Source: Mesorhizobium sp. LHD-90
Lineage (GTDB): Bacteria; Pseudomonadota; Alphaproteobacteria; Rhizobiales; Rhizobiaceae
NCBI RefSeq assembly: GCF_030929505.1
Contig: NZ_JAVFVV010000019.1
Location: 62,001-126,000 of the forward strand
DNA: 64,000 nucleotides
Reading direction: 5' to 3'
The notes under the pieces were generated by a model. The model was given only the letters and a program-made list of their open reading frames with translations, did not search any database and was not told the DNA's origin. Positions within the stretch are counted from its first letter, which is position 1; each line of letters opens with the position of its first letter. A program made the translations under genes and the position numbers. This document shows positions 47,562 through 62,612 of this stretch, piece by piece.

Positions 47562-48295
47562 TACCCCGCCAACAACAGGCCGACGGCGATGACAAACCCG
47601 CGCAGGATGGGCTGCGGCACACGCCTGGCCATCCACACGCCGGCGTAGCCGCCGAGCGCCACGGCCGGGATCATAACGATCGCCTGCGGCCAGGCGATCA
47701 CGCCGCCGGACACGAACACGACGATGGCCACCGCGGCGATGACGATCGACAGCATGTTCTTCAGCGCGTTCAGCCGATGATAATCGCCGGTCTGGGTGAG
47801 GCCGAGCGTGGCCAGCATCATCACACCCATTCCAGCCCCGAAAAAGCCGCCATAGACGGCTGTCACGAACTGGATGATTGCGCCGGGCACGGAGCCGACC
47901 GCTGCCGGCTGGCCGGGTTTCGGCTTGGGTTTCAGCCAGGGTCCGGCGGCGAACATCGCGGTCGCCGCGATCAGCAGCCACGGCACCATCGCGCGGAACG
48001 ACGGGTTGTCGAGCGCCAGCAGGATCAGCGAGCCGGCCAGCGCGCCGATGGCCGAGATCAGCGAGAGCACAAGCGCGCCGCGCCAGAACGTCCTGATGTC
48101 GCTCCAGTAGGCGAGCGTCGAGGTGATGTAGCCTGGGAACTGGGCGATCGCGGAGGTCGCATTGGCGGCGATCGGCGGGATGCCGGCCACCGACAGCGCC
48201 CCGAAGGTGAGGAACGTGCCCCCGCCCGCCACGGCATTGACCGCGCCGGAGACGAAACCGGCGGCGGCGAGAATCAGTATGTCGGCGAAAGTCAT
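47543..48295 (-). CDS. Sulfite exporter TauE/SafE family protein (TSUP)
   Basis: A 250-residue inner membrane protein with seven to eight segments. It opens [31 protein letters not shown], whose NAVAGGGT is the first half of the TSUP repeat. [19 protein letters not shown] in the middle is the second. It would export a sulfur- or carbon-containing organic anion. It lies on the opposite strand between trmD (3' overlap of 19 bases) and rplS, so it splits the usual rimM-trmD-rplS run. Confidence 0.9.
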   Translation of the reverse strand: MTFADILILAAAGFVSGAVNAVAGGGTFLTFGALSVAGIPPIAANATSAIAQFPGYITSTLAYWSDIRTFWRGALVLSLISAIGALAGSLILLALDNPSFRAMVPWLLIAATAMFAAGPWLKPKPKPGQPAAVGSVPGAIIQFVTAVYGGFFGAGMGVMMLATLGLTQTGDYHRLNALKNMLSIVIAAVAIVVFVSGGVIAWPQAIVMIPAVALGGYAGVWMARRVPQPILRGFVIAVGLLLAGYYFWTD

Positions 48296-48582
48296 GGCGG
48301 GCGGAACTTGTTGGCGGGGTGGCGCAGACGTGTAAGGAACCCGCCACCGCTGCGCAAGCGCCCGGTTCCCGCGAAAAACCTGCGGCGCGGGCGTGACAAG
48401 CCGGACATTTTGGTGTATCGCCGCGCACGCAACCGGAAGGACAAACCGACCGGGCCCGTCATAAGGACGGTGAACTCGCCCCTGCTTCTCCTTTCGAGGA
48501 TCGGCATAGCCGCGCGGCAAATGTGCTGCAAGGCAAGCGTCGGGCGCTCTGGCTGTCGAGAAGCAAGAAGAGGTATTTTGAG

Positions 48583-49071
48583 ATGGACATCATCCGTCAG
48601 CTCGAGGCCGAGCAGGCCGCCAAGATCGAAGCCAAGCGCACGCTGCCCGAATTCCAGCCGGGCGACACGGTGCGCGTCCAGGTGCGCGTCACCGAAGGCA
48701 GCCGCACCCGTCTGCAGGCCTATGAGGGCGTTGTCATCGCCCGCTCCGGCTCCGGCTTCCAGGAGAATTTCACCGTCCGCAAGATTTCCTACGGCGAAGG
48801 CGTGGAGCGCGTGTTCCCGGTTTACTCGCCGATGGTCGAGGGCGTCGAGATCGTGCGCCGCGGCAAGGTGCGCCGCGCCAAGCTGTATTACCTGCGCGAC
48901 CGCCGCGGCAAGTCGGCCCGCATATCGGAAAACACCGGCGTGCGCGCCCGCAAGTTGAACGACGCCGAGCGCGAGGCGCTGAACGCCGAGAAGGCCAAGC
49001 TGGAGGCCGAGAAGGTCGCCGCCGCCCAGGCGCTGGCCGCGGAGAAGAAGGCTGCTGCCGCCGCCGAGTAG
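48583..49071 (+). CDS. rplS: 50S ribosomal protein L19
   Basis: A 162-residue L19. [62 protein letters not shown] and [15 protein letters not shown] are conserved. The C-terminal 40 residues ([16 protein letters not shown] and onward) are a charged Ala/Lys/Glu helix absent from Escherichia coli L19 but typical of rhizobia. The 287 bases upstream hold its promoter and a leader; AAGAAGAGG precedes the ATG. Confidence 0.96.
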   Translation: MDIIRQLEAEQAAKIEAKRTLPEFQPGDTVRVQVRVTEGSRTRLQAYEGVVIARSGSGFQENFTVRKISYGEGVERVFPVYSPMVEGVEIVRRGKVRRAKLYYLRDRRGKSARISENTGVRARKLNDAEREALNAEKAKLEAEKVAAAQALAAEKKAAAAAE

Positions 49072-49093
49072 GTCTGGCGCAATCTTTCGAAAG

Positions 49094-49119
49094 AAGGCGG
49101 CCGTCGAGCCGCCTTTTTT
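49094..49119 (+). terminator. Rho-independent terminator of rplS
   Basis: AAGGCGGC (49094-49101) pairs with GCCGCCTT (49108-49115) around CGTCGA, followed by further Ts to 49119. It lies 23 bases after the rplS stop. Confidence 0.92.
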
Positions 49120-49246
49120 GTTGGGCCCGGGATCTGCCGCCGGCCTGGCGCGAACGCTGAGGCCGGCGGTCCGGTCATCCCAAATTGATTTGACGATCTC
49201 GACGGCCGCCCTACGCTTCGCTGACATCTTCAGACGGAGCAGCGAC

Positions 49247-49645
49247 ATGTTGCGAAACGGCATCGGCCGATTCCAGGCCTCCAAAACCCTGCTTGCCGGT
49301 ATGCTTGCATTGGCGATGGCGGCGCCGGCGTTGGCCCATCACGGCTGGTCGTGGACCGAGGACGGCTTCTTCCAACTGGAAGGCGTCATCCGCGGCATCT
49401 ATCTCGGCAATCCGCATGCGACGCTCGACGTCGATGTCGAGGGTGAGATCTGGCGCGTCGAACTCGCCCCGCCCTCGGCCACGACGCGCGCCGGCTTCAC
49501 CGAGGCGTCCGCGAAAGTCGGCGATGAGGTGACTGCCATCGGCAACCGCTCGCGCGATTCCGCCGAGAAGCGCATGAAGGCGGTGCGGCTGACCGTCAAC
49601 GGCAAGACCTACGACGTCTATCCCAACCGGGTGCCACCGGCCTGA
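49247..49645 (+). CDS. Periplasmic DUF6152-type protein
   Basis: A 132-residue exported protein with a signal peptide to about residue 30 (LLAGMLALAMAAPALA), then HHGWSWTEDGFFQLEGVI, IYLGNPHATLDV and EIWRVELAPPS. This pattern I associate with DUF6152, small periplasmic OB-like proteins. KRMKAVRLTVNGKTYDVYP ends it. The family often sits beside the DUF6644 membrane gene that follows 10 bases later. The His-His start of the mature chain may bind metal. Confidence 0.75.
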   Translation: MLRNGIGRFQASKTLLAGMLALAMAAPALAHHGWSWTEDGFFQLEGVIRGIYLGNPHATLDVDVEGEIWRVELAPPSATTRAGFTEASAKVGDEVTAIGNRSRDSAEKRMKAVRLTVNGKTYDVYPNRVPPA

Positions 49646-49655
49646 CCCGGCGCCG

Positions 49656-50120
49656 ATGGATTTTCTCGTCGCGATCGAGCAGCTTGGCGCCGTCCGGCTG
49701 CTGAAGGGGTCGTACTACGCCTACCCGATCGTCAACGCGCTGCACATCGCCTCGATCGGCGTGCTGCTGACGTCCGTCTGGCTGATGGATCTTCGCGTAC
49801 TCGGCTGGCTGCGGTCGCTTCCGGAAACGGTCTTTCTGCGGCTGCTGCGTCGCGTCGCGCTGGCCGCTTTCCTTTGCGCCGTGGTTACAGGCCTTTTGCT
49901 GTTTTCGGTGCGCGCCAGCGAATATGCCACGCTGCCGGTCTTTCTCGCCAAGATGGCGCTGATCGTTCTGGCGGCGTTGAACCTCGTCCTGTTCATCGTG
50001 CTCGGCCGCAACCGGCCGGAAGGGCAGGCGCCGGACCGGGGCGAGCGGGCGGCGGCGCTGGCCTCGGCACTGCTATGGACTGGCGTGCTGTTCGCCGGGC
50101 GGTTCATCGGCTTCGCCTGA
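49656..50120 (+). CDS. DUF6644-type membrane protein
   Basis: A 154-residue protein with four membrane segments. The polar SYYAYPIVNALHIASIGVLL contains a His in the first segment, and RALSEYATLPVFLAKMALI-like sequence (ASEYATLPVFLAKMALI) lies in the third. Similar to DUF2214/DUF6644 membrane proteins with conserved histidines that may hold heme. Probably works with the periplasmic protein encoded just upstream. Confidence 0.7.
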   Translation: MDFLVAIEQLGAVRLLKGSYYAYPIVNALHIASIGVLLTSVWLMDLRVLGWLRSLPETVFLRLLRRVALAAFLCAVVTGLLLFSVRASEYATLPVFLAKMALIVLAALNLVLFIVLGRNRPEGQAPDRGERAAALASALLWTGVLFAGRFIGFA

Positions 50121-50197
50121 ATGGACCCCGCAACTTCGCTGCAGGCGGGCTGCCTTGATCGGGGCTGTGTTCGGCAGGCAATCCGCGTTGTCGACCT

Positions 50198-53662
<3,465 letters not shown>

Positions 53663-53834
53663 GCTCCAAGGACAGGGAGGCTGACGCTTATCCTGCTTAG
53701 CGCATTATTTGTGCACTGCAAACTAAAATGGCATGCGACTGGCGACGTCGGCTTTCGACCTTCGACGGGGGCGGTTCTCAAGGCCGGTCCCAGCCGTGTA
53801 GCGTGCGCGCGAAGCAATTTTGGAGACAAGGCAA

Positions 53835-55127
53835 GTGTCGGCATTGTTCGCGCGGTTGGTCGCCTGGTTCGGGGCGCTCCTGATCCTCTGGCGGGGTCAG
53901 GACGGCCGGCAGGTAAAGCAGGCATTTGGGGCGTCGCCGGCCATCCCGCAGGCAAAGGCACAGGGCATTCCGACACTCAAGATGCCGACGGCCAGGGGTT
54001 GGAGCGACGGCCAGAAGCCGGTCGCGGCGCCTGGCCTCAAGGTCAACGCCTTCGCGGCGGGGCTGAAGCATCCGCGCTGGCTGCAGGTACTGCCGAACGG
54101 CGACGTGCTGACGGCCGAAGCGCTCAGCGTGCCGGGCGGCATCAAGACGGTGTTCGACTATGCGATGGTTAGCACCATGCGGCGCGCCGCGGCTGTCGGC
54201 GAGAGCCCGAACCGCGTCACCCTGCTACGCGACGCGGACGGCGACGGCGTCGCGGAAACGCGGCAAGTCTTTCTCGACGGGCTCAACCAGCCCTTCGGCA
54301 TGGCCCTGCTCGGCGACACCCTTTACGTCGGCAACACCGACGCGCTGGTCTCGTTCCCGTATCGGGCCGGGCAGTCCCGCATCGATGCGCCGGGCAAGAA
54401 GCTCGCCTCCTTCAAGCCGGGCGGGCACTGGACGCGCAGCCTGCTGCCGAGCCCCGACGGCGAAAAGATCTATGTCGGTGTAGGCTCACTGACCAACATT
54501 GCCGACGAAGGCATGGCGGCCGAGGATGGGCGGGCGGCGATCCATGAATTCGACGTGGCGAGCGGCACGACGCGCATCTTTGCCTCGGGCCTGCGCAATC
54601 CGGTCGGTCTTGCCTGGGAGCCAACAACCGGCGCGCTATGGACGGTTGTCAATGAACGTGACGCGCTGGGCGACGAGACGCCGCCGGATTATCTCACCTC
54701 GGTGCGCGACGGCGGGTTCTACGGCTGGCCTTATTGCTACTGGGGGCAGACGGTCGACGACCGCGTGCCGCAGCACCCGGCGATGGTGGCGAAGGCGGTC
54801 CGGCCGGATTTCGCGCTGGGCGGGCATACGGCGTCGCTCGGCCTGTGCTGGCTTCCGGCCGGCACGCTGCCGGGCTTTCCGGACGGCATGGTCGTCGGCC
54901 AGCACGGTTCGTGGAACCGCAGCACCTTGAGCGGCTACAAGGTCATCTTCGTGCCGTTCACAGACGGTCAGCCATCGGGGCCGCCGCGCGACATCTTGAG
55001 CGGGTTTTTGTCGCCCGACGAGAAGGCCTCCTACGGTCGCCCCGTCGGCGTGGCGATCGGCCCGGACGGATCGCTGCTGGTTGCGGACGACGTCGGCGAC
55101 GTGATCTGGCGCGTCACTGGCGCATAG
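53835..55127 (+). CDS. PQQ-dependent sugar/sorbosone dehydrogenase-like beta-propeller
   Basis: A 430-residue exported six-bladed propeller. An N-terminal signal anchor (LFARLVAWFGALLILW) is followed by GLKHPRWLQVLPNGDVLTAE, VFLDGLNQPFGMALLGDTLYVGNTD, the calcium-type VGVGSLTNIADEGM, YGWPYCYWGQ and VGQHGSWNRS. All are shared with sorbosone dehydrogenase family proteins. These often need PQQ, but PQQ dependence here is inferred. GTG at 53835 follows GGAGAC; a TTG 15 bases upstream is possible. Confidence 0.85.
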   Translation: MSALFARLVAWFGALLILWRGQDGRQVKQAFGASPAIPQAKAQGIPTLKMPTARGWSDGQKPVAAPGLKVNAFAAGLKHPRWLQVLPNGDVLTAEALSVPGGIKTVFDYAMVSTMRRAAAVGESPNRVTLLRDADGDGVAETRQVFLDGLNQPFGMALLGDTLYVGNTDALVSFPYRAGQSRIDAPGKKLASFKPGGHWTRSLLPSPDGEKIYVGVGSLTNIADEGMAAEDGRAAIHEFDVASGTTRIFASGLRNPVGLAWEPTTGALWTVVNERDALGDETPPDYLTSVRDGGFYGWPYCYWGQTVDDRVPQHPAMVAKAVRPDFALGGHTASLGLCWLPAGTLPGFPDGMVVGQHGSWNRSTLSGYKVIFVPFTDGQPSGPPRDILSGFLSPDEKASYGRPVGVAIGPDGSLLVADDVGDVIWRVTGA

Positions 55128-55212
55128 CCGGTTTCACGAGTGCTCCTCACCGCCCCACCCGTCGGTCGTGCGGCCTTTGCCTCGCGGGAACGAAAACGGC
55201 TCCTGTGCCACC

Positions 55213-55246
55213 AAAAAAAGATGCCCGGCGCGCGCGCCGGGCATCT
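55213..55246 (-). terminator. Rho-independent terminator of the liv operon's binding-protein gene
   Basis: A perfect 28-base palindrome at 55219-55246 (AGATGCCCGGCGCG and its complement), followed on the minus strand by seven Ts (55213-55219). It lies 24 bases after the stop of the substrate-binding protein gene. Confidence 0.93.
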
Positions 55247-55269
55247 GAAATCAAGCTTGGCCGAAAGGC

Positions 55270-56388
55270 TTACGACTGCGGCTTGTAGGTGTACTTGCCG
55301 TCGTCGCCCTTGACCCACTCGTACATGACGTAGCCAGGCAGCTTGGGGTCGCCCTTCTCGTCGAAGGACATTTCGCCGAGCACGGTCGGGAACGGCGCGG
55401 AGGCCTTCAGGGCCTTGGCGACTTCCTGCGCGTCGAGCGAATTGGCAGCCTTGGCGCCGTGGACCAGCGACTGGACGGCGGCGTAGGAGTAGAGCGTATA
55501 GGCTTCCGGGTTGAAGCCGGCGGCCTTGAACTTCTCGACGAGTTCCTTGTTGGCCGGGTTCAGCGTCGGATCCGGACCGAAGGTGTTGAGCGTGCCGGCA
55601 ACCGCGTCGCCGGCGATCGAGGCCAGTTCGTTCGACACGATGCCGTCGCCCGACACCAGCGTCGCCTTCAGGCCCTGGTCCGCCGCCTGGCGGATGATCA
55701 GGCCGGCTTCGGTGTGCAGGCCGCCCCAATAAACGATCGAGACGCCAGCCTCCTTCATCTTGCCGATGAGGGCCGAGAAGTCCTTGTCGCCGACGTTGAC
55801 GCCTTCATACATGACTTCGTTGACGCCGGCAGCGTTCGCCGCCTTCTTGGTTTCGTCGGCGAGGCCCTGGCCATAGGGCGTCTTGTCGTGGATGATGGCG
55901 ATCTTGGCATCCTTGAACTTGGCTGCCAGATAGGCGCCGGCGACCGAACCCTGCTGGTCGTCGCGGCCGCAGGTGCGGAACACGTTCCACAGGCCGCGCT
56001 CGGTGAAGACCGGGTTGGTGGCGGCAGGCGTGATCTCGAGGATGCCGTTCTCGGCATAGACTTCCGAGGCCGGGATCGAGACGCCCGAGTTGAAGTGGCC
56101 GACCACAAACTTGACGCCGTCGGCGACGAACTTGTTGGCGACCGAGATGCCCTGCTTCGGATCGGAGACGTCGTCGCCGACGACGATCTTGATCTGCTCG
56201 CCATTCATGCCGCCCGCGGCGTTGATGTCCGCGGCTGCCTGCTCGGCGCCCTTCTGGAGCTGCGCTCCGAAAGCGGCGTTCGGGCCGGTGACCGGGCCGG
56301 CCACGCCGATGACAACGTCCGCCCAGGCGCTGCCGCCGAACGCCATCAAGGCGGTCAGGGCAACGGCGGACAAGAGAGATTTCTTCAT
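55270..56388 (-). CDS. livK: Branched-chain amino acid ABC transporter substrate-binding protein
   Basis: A 372-residue periplasmic binding protein (type I Leu/Ile/Val fold). The signal peptide ends [49 protein letters not shown] and [20 protein letters not shown] are typical of LivJ/LivK/BraC. It is last in the operon with its own strong terminator, and separated from the permease and ATPase genes by 138 bases, so it likely has its own promoter as well. Confidence 0.93.
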   Translation of the reverse strand: MKKSLLSAVALTALMAFGGSAWADVVIGVAGPVTGPNAAFGAQLQKGAEQAAADINAAGGMNGEQIKIVVGDDVSDPKQGISVANKFVADGVKFVVGHFNSGVSIPASEVYAENGILEITPAATNPVFTERGLWNVFRTCGRDDQQGSVAGAYLAAKFKDAKIAIIHDKTPYGQGLADETKKAANAAGVNEVMYEGVNVGDKDFSALIGKMKEAGVSIVYWGGLHTEAGLIIRQAADQGLKATLVSGDGIVSNELASIAGDAVAGTLNTFGPDPTLNPANKELVEKFKAAGFNPEAYTLYSYAAVQSLVHGAKAANSLDAQEVAKALKASAPFPTVLGEMSFDEKGDPKLPGYVMYEWVKGDDGKYTYKPQS

Positions 56389-56526
56389 TTAAACGCTCCC
56401 ATTTACGGGGTGGGCGTGGATGATGCCTTCATGCGATGCCCACCCTTATCGCAGAAAGGCCAGTTTGCCGATTTTCAGGCAGTTGTCACGCCGTTTCGTC
56501 CTTGTTTTGGCGCGATTGGTGAACGT

Positions 56527-56874
56527 TCAGCCCTTGGCTTTCCAGCCGAGCGCTGACGTCCGTTCGTACAGCCAGTGGTACTGAGATACCATCTGGTTCG
56601 TCCGGGTGAAGCGGTAACCGACGAGGCCGACGATCAACAGGATGATCGTGTCGACGATGTAATACTGGGCCGTGAACATCGTGCCCTCGAACAGCGCGTG
56701 ATGGATGAAGCGCACTGCTATGCCGAGCAGCAGCAGGTAGACGACCAGCGCGGAGACGGGCCGCCAGGTCTGCGCGCAGGCCCGCCCGGTCATCCAGGCC
56801 GCCCAGCCGCCGAGCAGGCAGGTAACGAAGAAGAACTGCCAGATCGAGGCTTCCTCGTAGAGAATTCCGTGCAT
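56527..56874 (-). CDS. DUF6867-type membrane protein in the liv operon
   Basis: A 115-residue protein with three membrane segments (about 10-30, 40-60, 65-90) and the motif IRFIHHALFEGTMFTAQYYIVD-like (RFIHHALFEGTMFTAQYYI). I recall this as DUF6867, a small protein found only in rhizobial branched-chain amino acid operons. No function is known; it might adjust the permease. ATG at 56874 follows GGAGTGACTGCG. It starts 16 bases after livF. Confidence 0.75.
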   Translation of the reverse strand: MHGILYEEASIWQFFFVTCLLGGWAAWMTGRACAQTWRPVSALVVYLLLLGIAVRFIHHALFEGTMFTAQYYIVDTIILLIVGLVGYRFTRTNQMVSQYHWLYERTSALGWKAKG

Positions 56875-56890
56875 CGCAGTCACTCCAAAC

Positions 56891-57615
<725 letters not shown>

Positions 57616-57619
<4 letters not shown>

Positions 57620-58944
57620 TGTTCGTCACCCCCACGCTTGGCGTCGCCGGGTCTGGCTGCCGCTTGCGCCAGACGTTTGGCCTGGCCGACCCAATCTTCG
57701 CGGGCGATACGGCCGTCGAATTCCAGATAGGCTTCGGCGGCCTCGATGTCGGCCTGATCCCATGCGGCGATCTGGTCGAAATGGAATATGCCGTGCTCGT
57801 TGAGCTTGCGCAGGTTGACGGGTCCGATGCCCTTGATGACGAGCAGGTCGTCCGGCTTGCCGCCGCGCGGCGCGGCGAGGAAGTTGGAGGTTGCCGGCAT
57901 GGCGGCTGCCCTGCGCGCCTCCCGTTCGTCGATCTGCCGCGCCTTCGACGCCGACGGCGACACGGTGATGCGCTCGCCGTAGTCGTCGCTGTGGCCGATC
58001 GTGTCGGAAACCGCGCCCGCCATCATCGAGGCTGAGTCTCCGGGTCCGTGGGCGCGGTCCGGCTCGGCGTCGAGTTCCTCGATCACCTGCTCGTCGCCGA
58101 CCTCGGAGAGGACTTCGGTGACCTCCTCGTCGTCGACGCCGAGATAGGCGGCGATGACGCGCGGATCGCTCTTCACGAAGCCTGGATCGCCATCGGAGAT
58201 CTTGCGCCCGTATTCCAGTACGACGACGTGATCGGAAATCTGCATGACCACCGACATGTCGTGCTCGATGAGCAGGATCGAGGTGCCGGTGTTGTCCTTG
58301 ATGTCGTTGAGCAGCGTGTTGAGCGCCAGCGACTCGCGCGGGTTGAGGCCGGCGGCCGGCTCGTCGAGGCAGAGCAGCTCCGGCCCGGTGCACATGGCGC
58401 GGGCGATCTCCAGCCGGCGCTGGGCGCCGTAGGGAAGGTCACCGGCCGGGTCGTCGGCGCGGTCGACGAGGTCCGCCTTCTCCAGCCAGTGCTTTGCAAG
58501 TTCCACCGACTCGGCCGCCGCCTTGCGGTAACCACCGATCCCGAGCAGGCCCATGATCGTATAACCCGAGGCCTTCATCAGCTTGTTGTGTTGGGCCACC
58601 AGCAGGTTCTCCAGCAGTGTCATGCCGGAGAACAGGCGAATGTTCTGGAAGGTGCGCGCCACCTTGGCGTAAGCCGGGATCTCGTGGTTGGGCAGGCGTT
58701 CCAGCAGATAGGCGGAGCCGTCGCGGCGAGTCAGCGTGATCATGCCCTCGGTCGGCTTGTAGAAGCCGGTGATGCAGTTGAACACGGTGGTCTTGCCGGC
58801 GCCGTTCGGGCCGATCAGCGCGGTGATCTCGCCGCGCCGGGCCTCGAAGGAGAGGTCGCCGATGGCGACCAGCCCGCCGAACTTCATCGACAGGTGGTCG
58901 ACCTTGAGGATCGGGGTATCCGACATTGCAGTCGCCGCGCTCAT
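57616..58944 (-). CDS. livG: LivG ATPase fused to a C-terminal helix-hairpin-helix domain
   Basis: A 442-residue protein. Residues 1-271 are a complete LivG: GPNGAGKTT at 45-53, RTFQNIRLF at 97-105, DLPYGAQRRLEIARAM (signature), LLCLDEPAAGLNP and a C-terminal IAAYLG. Canonical LivG stops there. A linker at 272-360, acidic then mixed, leads to DDLLVIKGIGPVNLRKLNEHGI (366-386) and a helical pair to about 425, a helix-hairpin-helix fold like the tails of rhizobial NuoE and RplU. ATG at 58944 overlaps the livM stop (TGATG). The longer frame upstream is livM read out of frame. Confidence 0.92.
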
Positions 58945-60362
58945 CAACCGTGACCTTCCTTGGTGAAGGAGGCCGATACGGCCCTTCTCTCGCGCAGGAA
59001 CGCAGTGGGTTCGCGGCTGCCGACGAAGCCGCGCGGCTTCCACAGCATGACGATGACCATGGCCATGCCGAACAAGAGCATGCGGTAGAGTTCGGGTGTG
59101 AAGTCCGGCCCGAACACCTGCTTCAGGAACTGCAGCTCGCGCAGGATCTCGGTGCCGCCGATCATCGCCAGCGCGGCGAAGGCGATGCCGATGAGCGAAC
59201 CCATACCGCCCAGCACCACGATGGCGAGGATGATCGCCGATTCGATAAAGACGAAGGATTCGGGGCTGACGAAACCCTGGCGGGCGGCGAAGAAGGAGCC
59301 GGCGAAACCGGCGAACATGGCGCCGGTGGCGAAGGCCGTCAGCTTGGTGGTCGTCGTGTTGATGCCGAGCGAGCGGCAGGCGATCTCGTCCTCGCGCATG
59401 GCCTCCCAGGCGCGGCCGACCGGCATGCGGCGCAGCCGGATCGTCACATAGGCGGTGAGCAGGCAGAGCAGCAGGATGAGGTAGTAGAGGAAGATCTTGT
59501 AGTAGACGCTCGACGTCGGCAGTTCGAACACTTTTGCGATGTAGTTCGGGTCCGAGACGTTGAAGGTGAACCAGCCGAAGAATTCCACCTTCGGAATGCC
59601 GGAGATGCCGGCCGAGCCATTGGTGACTTCGCGCCAGTTGATCAGCACAAGGCGGATGATCTCGCCGAAGGCCAGCGTGACGATGGCGAGGTAGTCGCCG
59701 CGCAGGCGCAGCACCGGGAAACCAAGGATGACGCCCCAGAAGGCGGCCATGATGCCCGCTGACGGCAGCAGGATCCAGAAGGCCATCCACGCATATTCGG
59801 GCGGCAGCACTGCGTAGAGATAGGTGCCGATCAGCGCATAGGCATAGGCGCCGACGGCGTAGAAGGCGACGTAGCCGAGATCGAGCAGGCCGGCGAGGCC
59901 GACGACGATGTTCAGGCCCCAGGCCAGCATCACATAGATGAGGATCTGGATGCCGAAATTGTCGATCCATTTCAGCGAGCCTTGCAGGCCGCTGAGCCAG
60001 ATGGCGACGACCGGAAACAGGAACAGCAGAACAATGGAGATCTGCGACAAATTCCGGCCGAGAAAGCCCGGCTCAGCCGCAACGACAGGAGCCGCAGCCT
60101 TTGCCGCCTTGCGGCTTGCAAGCGCCGGCAGGGCGAAGGCGACGTAGAGAAAGCGGACGGCCATCACGATGATGACGATGATGGCCAGCAGGCCCCAGCG
60201 CTGGACCAGGATCAGTTCGTTGCTGATGTTCTGGTCGGTCTTGAGCCCGATGAACAGAACGAACAGGCCGAAGGCGATGACGCCGGCGTAGAACGCCTCT
60301 TTCATGCCCTGCTCGATCGGGTTGAGGGCGGCGGCCGGGGCAGAGGTGGTGATCGCTGCCAT
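58944..60362 (-). CDS. livM: Branched-chain amino acid ABC transporter permease LivM
   Basis: A 472-residue permease, longer than most LivM (about 320-430) because of an N-terminal region with three extra membrane segments (about 20-130). The core carries [44 protein letters not shown] and [24 protein letters not shown], the EAA-like loop that contacts the ATPases. It starts three bases after livH ends. Confidence 0.94.
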   Translation of the reverse strand: MAAITTSAPAAALNPIEQGMKEAFYAGVIAFGLFVLFIGLKTDQNISNELILVQRWGLLAIIVIIVMAVRFLYVAFALPALASRKAAKAAAPVVAAEPGFLGRNLSQISIVLLFLFPVVAIWLSGLQGSLKWIDNFGIQILIYVMLAWGLNIVVGLAGLLDLGYVAFYAVGAYAYALIGTYLYAVLPPEYAWMAFWILLPSAGIMAAFWGVILGFPVLRLRGDYLAIVTLAFGEIIRLVLINWREVTNGSAGISGIPKVEFFGWFTFNVSDPNYIAKVFELPTSSVYYKIFLYYLILLLCLLTAYVTIRLRRMPVGRAWEAMREDEIACRSLGINTTTTKLTAFATGAMFAGFAGSFFAARQGFVSPESFVFIESAIILAIVVLGGMGSLIGIAFAALAMIGGTEILRELQFLKQVFGPDFTPELYRMLLFGMAMVIVMLWKPRGFVGSREPTAFLRERRAVSASFTKEGHG

Positions 60363-60365
60363 GGC

Positions 60366-61268
<903 letters not shown>

Positions 61269-61598
61269 ATGTCTGCGGCTCCCCTGGGATGTCGCCCTGC
61301 CGGACGCATCCCTTTTCTTATTCCCCTAGTCGTACGGCTTCGAGCCCGGAATGCAATGCCATTCTTGCATGGCTCAGTCCCAATCAGGCACCCACCCCGC
61401 GACGCCCATTTCTTGTGCTGGCTCACTGGACTAGCGCGGACCGTATCATTGGCATAACGCAATGTCCTTGATGAATCGGCCGTTTTCAACAGTTGAACCG
61501 GAAGAAACCTTCGCCTCAAACCCAATTCTTCGTGATTCGTTGCACGAGATTCCGCACTCCCTCCTCTGGCCCAACAGCTTGCCGGAGCTTCCCGAACG
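61269..61598. other. 330-base intergenic region upstream of livH
   Basis: No supported gene. It must hold the livH promoter (leftwards) and the end of the epimerase transcript. Short frames here show no family features. The stretch 61440-61530 is less GC-rich than its surroundings, consistent with a promoter. Confidence 0.6.
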
Positions 61599-62600
61599 TC
61601 ACTTCACCACGAATCCGTGGGCGAAGGGATCGCGGTCGTCGATGCTGATGGTGTTCAGTCCGGTCTGCCGAGCCCAGCCGCCGATCGAGGGGATGATGGC
61701 CGGCTTGCCGGCGACATCCACCTCGTTCTCGACGCGGCCGTGGAACAGCGAGCCGATGATCGATTCATGCACGAAGTCGTCGCCGGTCTTCAGCTTCCCC
61801 TTGGCGTGAAGCTGCGCCATGCGCGCCGAGGTGCCGGTGCCGCAGGGCGAGCGGTCGATGGCCTTGTCGCCGTAGAACACCGCATTGCGGGCATGTGCGT
61901 CGTGCCGCGTCGGCGCGCCGGTCCACAGCACATGCGACAGCCGGTCGATGCCTGGATTGGTCGGGTGGACGAACGAGTATTTTTCGTTCAGCCGCTGGCG
62001 CACGACCGGGCTCCAGGCGACCAGTTCGCCGGCCGAGTAGTCCGCCATATCGCGATAGTTTTCCTGCGGCTCGACGATGGCGTAGAAATTGCCGCCATAG
62101 GCGACGTCGACGACGATCTCGCCGAGCACCGGGCACTCGACCGTCAGCCCCTCGGCGTAGAGGAAGGACGGCACGTTGGTGATGCGGACTTCCTCGACAT
62201 ATTGCCCCTCCTGCCGGTATTCGGCGATCACCAGGCCGGCCGGCGTATCGAGGCGCAGCACGCCCGGCGTCTTCGGCCTTATGAGCCCGTGCTCGATCGC
62301 CATGGTGACCGTGCCGATGGTGCCGTGGCCGCACATCGGCAGGCAGCCGGAAGTCTCGATGAACAGGATGGCGATGTCGCAATCCGGCCGGGTCGGCGGA
62401 TAGAGGATCGAGCCCGACATCATGTCGTGGCCGCGCGGCTCGAACATCAGCCCGGTGCGGATCCAGTCGTATTCGGCGAGGAAATGCGCGCGGCGCTCCA
62501 TCATGGTCGAACCGTCGAGCAGTGGCCCGCCACCGGCGACGAGGCGCACCGGATTGCCGCAGGTGTGGCCGTCTATGCAGAAGAAGGAATGTCGCGCCAT
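61599..62600 (-). CDS. 4-hydroxyproline 2-epimerase (proline racemase family)
   Basis: A 333-residue enzyme. Both catalytic cysteines are present: Cys90 in CLPMCGHGTIG and Cys253 in IDRSPCGTGTSARMA, which marks a racemase/epimerase and not the Thr-type dehydratase. FCIDGHTCGNPVRLVAGGGP opens it. It would convert trans-4-hydroxy-L-proline to the cis-D form. The FAD oxidase gene upstream (12-base gap) supplies the next step, supporting a hydroxyproline pathway. Confidence 0.9.
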   Translation of the reverse strand: MARHSFFCIDGHTCGNPVRLVAGGGPLLDGSTMMERRAHFLAEYDWIRTGLMFEPRGHDMMSGSILYPPTRPDCDIAILFIETSGCLPMCGHGTIGTVTMAIEHGLIRPKTPGVLRLDTPAGLVIAEYRQEGQYVEEVRITNVPSFLYAEGLTVECPVLGEIVVDVAYGGNFYAIVEPQENYRDMADYSAGELVAWSPVVRQRLNEKYSFVHPTNPGIDRLSHVLWTGAPTRHDAHARNAVFYGDKAIDRSPCGTGTSARMAQLHAKGKLKTGDDFVHESIIGSLFHGRVENEVDVAGKPAIIPSIGGWARQTGLNTISIDDRDPFAHGFVVK

Positions 62601-62612
62601 GGCGCCGATGCC

